Positions 24,684 through 30,526 of a stretch of 64,000 nt of DNA are shown one piece after another (within the stretch, counting starts at the first letter, position 1; each line of letters starts with the position of its first letter). The notes beneath the pieces were generated by a model. That model was not told the origin of the DNA, ran no database searches, and saw only the letters and a program-made list of their open reading frames with translations. Origin of the DNA: an uncultured Christensenellaceae bacterium (lineage in GTDB: Bacteria; Bacillota; Clostridia; Christensenellales; Borkfalkiaceae). Location: NCBI GenBank assembly GCA_910589015.1, contig CAJUSA010000004.1, forward strand, positions 1 to 64,000. The letters are read 5' to 3'. The translations under genes and the position numbers were made by a program.

Positions 24684-24745
24684 AATAAAGGGACGGGGCG
24701 GGTTCCGCGCTAAACCGCTGGAACGCTCGCCCCGATCCCTTTATT
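24684..24745 (-). other. large G+C-rich hairpin in the transposase leader
   Basis: AATAAAGGGA-CGGGGCG-GTTCC arms pair almost completely with their inverse on the other side of a short loop (about 25 bp in all). It lies between the transposase promoter and its start codon. It could dampen translation from read-through transcripts, as leader hairpins of IS elements do. In single-stranded phage DNA it could be a packaging signal. Copy 2: 38724-38785. Confidence 0.7.
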
Positions 24746-24815
24746 TATTCTGCGGTGCTTGTCGTCCTGCTCCCGAAATGCGGTGAGTTGTTCCCATATC
24801 TGCCGCCTCGCATAA

Positions 24816-24844
24816 GTAATATCACAAGCCGTTCTGTCTGTCAA
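24816..24844 (-). promoter_or_regulatory. transposase promoter
   Basis: Minus strand TTGACA (24839-24844), 17-bp spacer, TATTAC (24816-24821), giving a leader of about 170 nt. The -35 lies in a third copy of the GTCAAGGG end motif, so transposase binding could repress it. Copy 2: 38856-38884. Confidence 0.65.
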
Positions 24845-24849
24845 GGGTC

Positions 24850-24896
24850 GAAAAATTTCTATTCCTTAATGCGGTGGCTTACCATAGAAATTTTTC
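24850..24896. repeat. 13-bp inverted repeat
   Basis: GAAAAATTTCTAT (24850-24862) and ATAGAAATTTTTC (24884-24896), perfect, with a 21-nt loop, between the transposase promoter and the inner end repeat (24920-24934). Function unknown. Copy 2: 38890-38936. Confidence 0.7.
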
Positions 24897-24919
24897 TAAA
24901 ATTCGCAAGGGCAACGAAT

Positions 24920-24934
24920 TTTTCCCTTGACATT
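24920..24934. repeat. IS30-type inner inverted repeat
   Basis: Inverse of 23388-23402. It marks the inner border of the transposase module and carries an outward TTGACA (24927-24932) pointing to the rightward genes, with no matching -10 at 17 bp. Copy 2: 38960-38974. Confidence 0.7.
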
Positions 24935-24974
24935 CATTCCGTCTTGCAAAGAGGTTGCGGCGAGGCGACAGGAA

Positions 24975-25106
24975 GTGGAACAACTGAATATCGGCAGCTT
25001 AACGGACTTCAAGCGATTTTTTGAACAAGGGGTCTTACCCCTTAAACCCCGCGAGGCTCCCGAAAATGGAACTCCCGTTTTTCAGTTGGTTTCCAAAATC
25101 GGTTGA
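24975..25106 (+). CDS. possible small protein (43 aa, GTG start), copy 1
   Basis: A frame opening with GTG reads VEQLNIGSLTDFKRFFEQGV and continues to a TGA at 25104. The composition is protein-like (amphipathic helix then Pro-rich stretch). Upstream AGGCGACAGGA offers a ribosome-binding site. An in-frame TTG at 24927 would extend it through the inner inverted repeat. No family recognised. It would be the first gene of the rightward cluster. Confidence 0.4.
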   Translation: MEQLNIGSLTDFKRFFEQGVLPLKPREAPENGTPVFQLVSKIG

Positions 25107-25155
25107 AAGTCGAACGGCGTAAGCCGTAAGTAATAATTTTAAGGTAGGTAAAGGA

Positions 25156-25269
25156 ATGGAAAGTGATATGACAGCGGGCGAAGTGATACGTCTGTATGAG
25201 TATCTGAAAGCGAAAGGCTGGACGGGCGAAGAGATAATCGCGCTCGTTGCGGCTATCGTCAACAGATAA
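25156..25269 (+). CDS. small helical protein (37 aa), copy 1
   Basis: ATG at 25156 with GTAGGTAAAGG upstream encodes 37 residues (SDMTAGEVIRLYEYLKAKGW then GEEIIALVAAIVNR), two amphipathic helices. The same helix-turn-helix-like shape is common in small phage and plasmid proteins. No motif gives a function. It is the second of the rightward cluster, before a 205-bp intergenic stretch. Confidence 0.55.
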   Translation: MESDMTAGEVIRLYEYLKAKGWTGEEIIALVAAIVNR

Positions 25270-25474
25270 AAAGAAAGTCAAGATTATCGAACACCGATAA
25301 CCTTGACCGTATCCCGTAGTAAAGCCGAACGGGGCAACAGCTCACAACTTTTTCCCGAACGGCTACCGCGCAAGGGGCGAACCTACCCGCCCCAAGCCGA
25401 AGTTTATTAGAGTATAGCACAGCAAAAACGAAAAAGCAAGAGCTTTTCGGAAAAAATTTCAAAGAGGTTAAAAA
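25270..25474. other. intergenic stretch with a 13-bp hairpin
   Basis: GTCAAGATTATCG (25277-25289) pairs with CGATAACCTTGAC (25295-25307), one mismatch, loop of 5. The minus strand has TACTACG at 25315-25321, the same 7-mer as the pMV158-type nick site, next to this hairpin. That could be a replication signal or chance. A G+C-rich inverted repeat (GGGGCG/CGCCCC) lies near 25375-25393. Confidence 0.4.
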
Positions 25475-25759
25475 ATGATACTTTACAGCGACAATCAAGT
25501 TTTTTTAAGCAGATTTATTAAAGAGAGTTTCGGCGAAGTGCAGACGAACGCAAAACGTGCGGCAGATTATGCGGGCATCCGCAAAGAAGATTACGACGAT
25601 TATATCGTAATATTGATAGACGGATATTACAATATCGTAAAAATTCTTGACGATAACTACCCGCAGGAACTCGACGAAACCGTTTATCCGTTCGACAAAA
25701 ACCGCATTTATCCCATACAACGGATAAAGCAAGAAATCAGCTATTCCACCGAATACTAA
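25475..25759 (+). CDS. hypothetical protein (94 aa), copy 1
   Basis: 94 residues, acidic and Tyr/Ile/Asp-rich, soluble. The middle DDYIVILIDGYYNIVKILDD suggests a small alpha/beta domain. The AAAGAGG ribosome-binding site lies 10 nt before the ATG. No homologue recognised. It opens the main rightward cluster (94, 162 J-domain, 65, 155 and 119 residues), which in a phage would be early or host-takeover genes. Confidence 0.65.
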   Translation: MILYSDNQVFLSRFIKESFGEVQTNAKRAADYAGIRKEDYDDYIVILIDGYYNIVKILDDNYPQELDETVYPFDKNRIYPIQRIKQEISYSTEY

Positions 25760-25765
25760 AAATCA

Positions 25766-25806
25766 CAGCCGACCCGCGGCGGCACAAGTCCGCGGGAAAG
25801 GGGTTA
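25766..25806 (+). promoter_or_regulatory. leader hairpin 1 upstream of the J-domain gene
   Basis: ACAGCCGAC, then CCCGCGG (25773-25779) pairing with CCGCGGG (25790-25796), then AAGGGGTT as ribosome-binding site. The same layout, with a different but still complementary stem, stands before the 155-residue gene (26530-26567). Copy 2: 39806-39846. Confidence 0.6.
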
Positions 25807-25809
25807 CAA

Positions 25810-26298
25810 ATGAATTATCAATATTTTAAGGACGTAAAGACAATCGAAGAACTGCGCAAGCAATATAAAACGCTCGCGTTCAAGTACCACCCCGACAAGG
25901 GCGGCACCGTCGAGCAAATGCAACGCATTCATGCCGAATACGACGAGCTTCTTAAACGAGTTCGTAACATTCACGAAACCGCCGACGGTAAGACCTACAC
26001 CAAAGAAACGCCCGCCGACGTTCCCGACAACTTCCGCGAAATCATAAACGCGATTATCGGCTTTAATTGCCGTATCGAGCTTTGCGGGGCGTGGCTATGG
26101 GTGTTCAATGCCTACGAATACCGCGAACAACTCAAAGCCCTCGGCTTCTTCTGGTGTAGCGGCAAAAAGGCGTGGGCGTGGACGGATAAGCCGACCGACA
26201 ACAAACATAAACTTTCGCTTGACGAAATTCGCCGCTTGCACGGCTCGGAAGTTATCCGCGAAGAAGAACAGCAGAAGAAAATAAAGGGGGCGGCGTAA
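25810..26298 (+). CDS. J-domain protein, copy 1
   Basis: 162 residues. Residues 1-60 are a DnaJ domain: YFKDVKTIEELRKQYKTLAF then the HPD motif in KYHPDKGG and a final helix. J-domains stimulate the ATPase of Hsp70/DnaK. There is no G/F or zinc region; instead a ~70-residue C-terminal domain rich in Trp and Lys (LGFFWCSGKKAWAWTDK) follows. Similar short J-proteins occur in phages and plasmids of Bacillota, where they may recruit host DnaK for replication or assembly. Preceded by leader hairpin 1. Confidence 0.85.
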   Translation: MNYQYFKDVKTIEELRKQYKTLAFKYHPDKGGTVEQMQRIHAEYDELLKRVRNIHETADGKTYTKETPADVPDNFREIINAIIGFNCRIELCGAWLWVFNAYEYREQLKALGFFWCSGKKAWAWTDKPTDNKHKLSLDEIRRLHGSEVIREEEQQKKIKGAA

Positions 26299-26324
26299 CC
26301 GCCCCCCACAAAAGGAGATAAAAC

Positions 26325-26522
26325 ATGAGAATTTTCAAATGGCAGATGTTTAAGACGAAGGAAGAAGCAAAAGCATTTCAAAAGGAAAAAGGTTGTGGTG
26401 TCTATCACAACTTGGAATGGGAAGCAAGGCGTAAGACTTATGACAGCATAACGTTTTACGAGGTTTCGGAAGAAACGCGTAAAGAATACCCGTTTAGTAT
26501 CGAATGGACGGAATTTCAATAA
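26325..26522 (+). CDS. hypothetical protein (65 aa), copy 1
   Basis: 65 residues, basic then acidic, with several aromatic residues; no membrane segment and no known motif. A clear AAAAGGAG ribosome-binding site stands before the ATG. A hairpin GGGGGCGG-CGTAA-CCGCCCCC overlaps the stop of the preceding J-domain gene and may weaken read-through. Confidence 0.6.
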   Translation: MRIFKWQMFKTKEEAKAFQKEKGCGVYHNLEWEARRKTYDSITFYEVSEETRKEYPFSIEWTEFQ

Positions 26523-26529
26523 AGCAAAC

Positions 26530-26567
26530 AGCCGACCGACGGCGGCAAGTCCGTCGGAGAGGGGTTC
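26530..26567 (+). promoter_or_regulatory. leader hairpin 2 upstream of the 155-residue gene
   Basis: CAGCCGAC, stem CCGACGG (26536-26542) with CCGTCGG (26551-26557), then GAGGGGTT. It parallels leader hairpin 1 with compensatory changes in the stem. Copy 2: 40570-40607. Confidence 0.6.
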
Positions 26568-26570
26568 AGC

Positions 26571-27038
26571 ATGAGAACATTAGATAAACTTTTCAGCCGA
26601 TACGGGCAAGCGTCGGGCGAAATGAACGAAACCATACACTTATATTTTCGCCGCGCGGATAAAATCGACAATCTTGAAACGGTGAAATACGAGGACAAGA
26701 AAGCACAGAACGCCATAGCCGAATTTTTGGAATATGCGGAACTACTGAAAGAATACCGTAAATCACTTTACGAACGGGCGCGGGAACTTTACTCGGCGGG
26801 GTACTCCATGCGGTTACAGCTTTTACGCCATGCCGATTGTTGGAGTAATAAAAAGAGCTACACCGTAAAGGTTTTACGTATACCGACCGCACCGAACGCC
26901 CGCCCCGTTGAAGTGCTTGCCGAGAGCTACGAAGGCAAGGAACGACACAAAGCAATAAAACGGTTTGAAGAACTCAAAAAGCAATATGCGAATATCGAAA
27001 CCGAAATCGACATTGATAAAAAACATTGGGAGAGGTAA
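26571..27038 (+). CDS. hypothetical helical protein (155 aa), copy 1
   Basis: 155 residues, largely helical with high Lys/Glu content (KRFEELKKQYANIETEIDID near the C-terminus suggests a coiled coil). No membrane segment. Preceded by the conserved leader hairpin, so possibly co-regulated with the J-domain gene. Stops 6 nt before the next gene. Function unknown. Confidence 0.6.
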   Translation: MRTLDKLFSRYGQASGEMNETIHLYFRRADKIDNLETVKYEDKKAQNAIAEFLEYAELLKEYRKSLYERARELYSAGYSMRLQLLRHADCWSNKKSYTVKVLRIPTAPNARPVEVLAESYEGKERHKAIKRFEELKKQYANIETEIDIDKKHWER

Positions 27039-27044
27039 TTAAAA

Positions 27045-27404
27045 ATGGATAAAGATAAGGAATTTGAAAAAATAGCTACATTGTTAGTAGACACGGGTTT
27101 TCGCCACCGTCCTAACTGTCCAAATAATAAAAGCTGTATTTACTGCGGAGGAACAGTAAATGTTCCTTGTATTGAATGTAAACAAACGACAGCTCTTTTA
27201 GCGGCAGGATACGGCAATATCAAAGAATATCAAAGCGAGATAGAACGATTACAAACCGAGCTTTCTCACCGCGAGGAAGATTTAATACATGCTGACGAAA
27301 GCGTGTTTTATCGTAAATGCGATGTCGCATTACGCGAAAAAGAAATAGCGCAACAAACAAAATATGTTTATTGCGTAATGGTATCTCAACAAAAAAGAAG
27401 TTGA
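27045..27404 (+). CDS. Cys-rich hypothetical protein (119 aa), copy 1
   Basis: 119 residues with an N-terminal Cys cluster (CPNNKSCIYCGGTVNVPCIEC, about residues 26-46) likely to bind zinc, followed by a coiled-coil-like helix (about 60-105). Zinc-finger plus coiled coil suggests a DNA- or protein-binding regulator. Last gene of the rightward cluster; the bidirectional terminator follows 57 bp later. Confidence 0.6.
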   Translation: MDKDKEFEKIATLLVDTGFRHRPNCPNNKSCIYCGGTVNVPCIECKQTTALLAAGYGNIKEYQSEIERLQTELSHREEDLIHADESVFYRKCDVALREKEIAQQTKYVYCVMVSQQKRS

Positions 27405-27460
27405 AAATGATACTTACAAGAAAAAAATTAAATACGCCAAACAAGGAGAAATTAAAGAAT

Positions 27461-27484
27461 AAAAGAGCCTTACGGCTCTTTTTT
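27461..27484. terminator. bidirectional terminator between the two element operons, copy 1
   Basis: AAAAGAGCC-TTAC-GGCTCTTTT with A and T runs on both sides. It overlaps the stop of the Zot-like gene and ends both converging operons. Copy 2: 41501-41524. Confidence 0.85.
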
Positions 27485-29623
27485 ATCTTCCACGTTTTCC
27501 TTCAAACCCTCTAAATCGCGGATAAAATAGCTGCCTTGCTTTTTGAGTTCTTCCCACGTTGCGCGTTCGGTTTCGTATTCGTCCATGTCGTCTAACCCCA
27601 CGGGTGCGGTGAGCGCTTTCTCACGGAAGAAGTCCGCAAAGCAATCGGTTGCAAACCGCTTGCTGTAATCTTTCTTGCGGCTTATGTAATACGCCTTTTC
27701 CTTAAAACTGCCGTCGAGCGAACCGCTTTCAAGCTGAATCAAAAGACGATGACAGCCGAACAGGTTATAAGTACGGTTGTAGTAGTGATTAAACCTTGCG
27801 ACTACGCCTTTTATGAGATACAGAAAAAGCGTGTTATCTCCGCGATTGTACCGGTACTGCGTGTACAGATCGCGGAACTTGCCGAACACCCAACCGTATA
27901 GCAATTCTTCCACGGTGAAGAAGGGCAACATAAGCGTTGTTTCCGTTCTGTCGCAAATATTGATTACGTCGAACAGTTCGCGCGCGTCTGCACCCAACGA
28001 CATAGCACGCTGTTCGTCCGATATGATTTTCAAGAAAGGGAAGTTACACACCGTTGCACGGTGCCGCGCCATTTTCAACCCGTCGTTGAACCCGTCGTTT
28101 TCTTGATTGGTCGCTTCGTCTTTCGCTTTCAGCCCGCGTGATTGCGAGGTTTTCGAATTTAACCGTTCTTTCCCGATTTCAGACACCGCAACCACGCCGA
28201 ACTCGAAAGCGTTACGCCGCTCGTTATCCGCGACGACGGTCTTTCCAAGCCGCAACACGTCGAAATCGAGAATATGCGCATGGCGGGAATAACTGTCTAT
28301 CAATCGGCTATCTCTACGGAAGAAATCGCCGTTCCAGAGCGGGAAGTTTCCCAAATTGGAAAGAATCATGTCCGAGCGGATAGAATAGTTCGAGATAATC
28401 ACGGAACTTTCCATAACGTAAATGAAATACAGTTGCGCATAATCTTCGAGAACATTCCATATATCGACCACTTCGAGATTGTCGTTATAGGTATATCCGT
28501 ACCGTTCATAATCGTAGCCGTACAGCTTTTCGGGGCAGGGGTGTTTCTCGAACCGTGCGCGCTTCTGTTGCAAGAACCGGCGACAGGTTGCGAGGTTGTA
28601 AACCTTATGTTCGGCTATGGCATACCGCAACACGTTTTCAAGGTTTATCCAAGGGAAATCGGGAAACTTCATATCGCATTCGAGCAACAGTTCGAACGCT
28701 TTATCCCGAAACAGCACTTCCGTAGAAAGACACATAGAGGTGAGCATTGTCGTTTTGCCTTTTCCCATTGTTCCGCAAACGAGGGAAACGAGCGCACGCT
28801 CGTTGATAAAACCGCAATTCTTGCGTTCGTTGTGGTTGAGCCGTGCATAGCCGATTCCTTTACGGAATTTATGGAAAAGCCATAACCCGATAATGCACCA
28901 CGCCCAAAGAGGGATAAAGGCGAACGCGGGCGTAAGGTCTAAAAAGAGCTTGTACACCTGCCGATAGAGGTTGATAAAGTCAAAGGAAATAACGAAGTAG
29001 AAATAGTATGCCAAGAACTCTAACAGCATGGTGAACAGATTAAAGTTATACACCCAAATCACAAGCCATAAAATACGGTAAACGGCGTGTTCGCGCAAGA
29101 ACGCCGCGAATCCCGCAAGCCAACGCTTGACGGGGGCATATGTATGAGCGATAAACTTCTTCCATGCGCGTAAGGGACGGCTATACTTGTTATAATCGTT
29201 ATTCGGTTTCTTCATGACTTGCCGCAAAAGCACAACGCCGAGACCAACGAACGGTAACGCGATTATAACAAACATACACAGCGAATACAGCCCGTTGCCG
29301 AGAAACGACAGATAACCCGTAAAGTTATCCATAGTCGCCCACAGCCGCCAATACGCCGCCCAATTCGATTGAAAGCCCGCCCATGTATCGGGCAGGAACG
29401 TAGGAAGAGGTGAGAAATTCGGGTATTCGTTCACGGTAGGGGTGAACGAATAGGGAACGCCGAACAGCTCGCAAAAGTAATACGCAACGGAATAGGCAAA
29501 GTCCCGCCCGCCCTCGATAAGACGACCGAGAGCGTTCGGGAACACGAAAATACTGCAAGCCAGAAAACCAAGCGTGATAACGATACAAATGATATGCCGA
29601 TAATTAAACCGTTTCATTGCCAA
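27470..29623 (-). CDS. Zot/pI-like membrane P-loop ATPase, copy 1
   Basis: 717 residues. Hydrophobic segments at about 10-28, 112-133, 183-215 and 232-252 precede a P-loop NTPase domain with Walker A GTMGKGKTT at about 284-292. Inovirus assembly ATPases (pI, Zot) are single membrane-anchored P-loop proteins that drive virion extrusion. Here the membrane part is N-terminal and larger, as in some Gram-positive representatives. It is the last gene of the leftward operon, overlapping its neighbour by 10 nt. An alternative is a VirD4/FtsK-type DNA pump, but no relaxase or secretion genes accompany it. Confidence 0.65.
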   Translation of the reverse strand: MAMKRFNYRHIICIVITLGFLACSIFVFPNALGRLIEGGRDFAYSVAYYFCELFGVPYSFTPTVNEYPNFSPLPTFLPDTWAGFQSNWAAYWRLWATMDNFTGYLSFLGNGLYSLCMFVIIALPFVGLGVVLLRQVMKKPNNDYNKYSRPLRAWKKFIAHTYAPVKRWLAGFAAFLREHAVYRILWLVIWVYNFNLFTMLLEFLAYYFYFVISFDFINLYRQVYKLFLDLTPAFAFIPLWAWCIIGLWLFHKFRKGIGYARLNHNERKNCGFINERALVSLVCGTMGKGKTTMLTSMCLSTEVLFRDKAFELLLECDMKFPDFPWINLENVLRYAIAEHKVYNLATCRRFLQQKRARFEKHPCPEKLYGYDYERYGYTYNDNLEVVDIWNVLEDYAQLYFIYVMESSVIISNYSIRSDMILSNLGNFPLWNGDFFRRDSRLIDSYSRHAHILDFDVLRLGKTVVADNERRNAFEFGVVAVSEIGKERLNSKTSQSRGLKAKDEATNQENDGFNDGLKMARHRATVCNFPFLKIISDEQRAMSLGADARELFDVINICDRTETTLMLPFFTVEELLYGWVFGKFRDLYTQYRYNRGDNTLFLYLIKGVVARFNHYYNRTYNLFGCHRLLIQLESGSLDGSFKEKAYYISRKKDYSKRFATDCFADFFREKALTAPVGLDDMDEYETERATWEELKKQGSYFIRDLEGLKENVEDKKEP

Positions 29624-29967
29624 ACACCGTGCCGAATTAAAACCTTACGGTAATCATACGCTTTCAAAAGCTTTCGCGGGAAAAGCTCGTACAGGTTTCC
29701 TTTCAAACCGAGGAACTGCCCGAACGGGGAAACAACCGAACACACGCGCGGGTTTTTCGGTGTGGCGTATAACCAATAGACAATAACGCAATCAACCCCG
29801 CCGACCTGCTTTTCCTGCATATACTGCCCGACCGTTATTCTATGGAACAGCCCCGTACGAAATGAACCGCAGAACGGGAGAGCGGAAAACTCTTTCCATT
29901 TTTCGCCGCAAACCAAGTTCAAACCCGTTGCCTTATCAATCACTACATACCTGCAATAGCCTTTCAT
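29614..29967 (-). CDS. hypothetical protein (117 aa), copy 1
   Basis: 117 residues from the ATG at 29967, whose ATGA overlaps the stop of the 30-residue gene and which has GGGGGTA upstream. It is Cys- and aromatic-rich, beta-like, and without a clear membrane span. It sits between the small membrane peptide and the Zot-like ATPase and overlaps the latter, so it probably works with it in assembly. A longer frame to 30033 exists but would overlap the peptide gene entirely. Confidence 0.6.
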   Translation of the reverse strand: MKGYCRYVVIDKATGLNLVCGEKWKEFSALPFCGSFRTGLFHRITVGQYMQEKQVGGVDCVIVYWLYATPKNPRVCSVVSPFGQFLGLKGNLYELFPRKLLKAYDYRKVLIRHGVWQ

Positions 29968-30056
29968 ACCTGTACCCCCGTGTAAATAAAATACCCGACA
30001 AAGGCTACAATGGCTAACGCCAACATTACCCATAAAATTCGCTTAAAAGTTTTCAT
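29964..30056 (-). CDS. 30-residue single-pass membrane peptide, copy 1
   Basis: Begins MKTFKRILWV and continues as one hydrophobic helix (MLALAIVAFVGYFIYTG). A positively charged N-terminus is followed by a 20-residue span. AGAAAAGG stands 6 nt upstream, and the stop overlaps the next start (ATGA). Size and layout match the 32-33-residue minor coat proteins pVII/pIX of Ff phages, though those cannot be proven by sequence at this length. It is too short for routine gene calling. Confidence 0.65.
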   Translation of the reverse strand: MKTFKRILWVMLALAIVAFVGYFIYTGVQV

Positions 30057-30076
30057 GCCTTTTCTCTAAAAAACGG

Positions 30077-30105
30077 TTGACTTAAACCGTATTATTCTGT
30101 ATAAT
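30077..30105 (+). promoter_or_regulatory. promoter of an antisense small RNA, copy 1
   Basis: TTGACT (30077-30082), 17 bp, TATAAT (30100-30105), reading rightward against the operon. Copy 2: 44117-44145. Confidence 0.8.
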
Positions 30106-30110
30106 ATAAT

Positions 30111-30185
30111 CGTCGGCAAGATCCGACCCCAAATGCAATAGCATTTGAAGAGGGGGCAACGAAAGTTGCAGCCCTCTATTTTTTT
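30111..30185 (+). ncRNA. 75-nt structured small RNA opposite the leftward operon, copy 1
   Basis: From the predicted start three hairpins follow in a row: GTCGG-CAAGAT-CCGAC, AAATGC-AATA-GCATTT, and a terminator AGAGGG...GCAAC-GAAA-GTTGC...CCCTCT with a T7 tail. There is no coding frame. The RNA is antisense to the operon message between the 115-residue and 30-residue genes. It could regulate that message, or, on single-stranded phage DNA, give RNA polymerase a folded start site for complementary-strand synthesis. Confidence 0.65.
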
Positions 30186-30523
30186 GTTTTACCTTTACAA
30201 ATACGTTGCATATCCCATTTGTTAAGCCGAGTTTTTGTCTTTTTTAACTGACTTTCCTTTATCGGCTTACCTCTAATGGTTTTTCGAAAAGTCTTATCCT
30301 CGACCCCGCTTGCCTTTGGTATATCGGGGTATTTTTCTATCGGGATAAGCCTTTCTTTTTTATTGCCGTTTTTGTCGTATAAAGAGGATATACGCCGTAC
30401 AGCCATATGCTCTTTATCGTTATTCATGGCAACGACACGCCGTCCCGCCTTATTGTTTTTTACCAAAAGGTTATCATTTGTTATGTAAACTTTACCCCTT
30501 ATGTATCTCTTTCTTTTGCTCAT
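30176..30523 (-). CDS. basic hypothetical protein (115 aa), copy 1
   Basis: 115 residues with about one-third Lys/Arg, no membrane segment or signal peptide. The N-terminal KRKRYIRGKVYITNDNLLVK and C-terminal Lys-rich tail suggest nucleic-acid binding. It starts 3 nt after the stop of the 469-residue membrane protein gene. Possibly a DNA-binding virion or replication accessory protein; nothing more specific is visible. Confidence 0.6.
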   Translation of the reverse strand: MSKRKRYIRGKVYITNDNLLVKNNKAGRRVVAMNNDKEHMAVRRISSLYDKNGNKKERLIPIEKYPDIPKASGVEDKTFRKTIRGKPIKESQLKKTKTRLNKWDMQRICKGKTKK

Positions 30524-30526
30524 AAT

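Noticed and set aside
24755..25024. 89-codon plus-strand frame between the transposase and the small genes (and its copy at 38795)
   Set aside because: It runs through the transposase promoter, a 13-bp inverted repeat and the inner end repeat, and lacks a ribosome-binding site; these signals explain the region better.
25315..25321. TACTACG on the minus strand, the nick 7-mer of pMV158-type origins
   Set aside because: A 7-mer is expected by chance about once in this much sequence; the adjoining hairpin keeps it possible, but the iteron region upstream of rep is the better origin candidate.
27813..28885. Several plus-strand frames of 60-200 codons opposite the Zot-like gene (and in copy 2)
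   Set aside because: They mirror the codon pattern of the long minus-strand gene, lack ribosome-binding sites and contain no recognisable domains.
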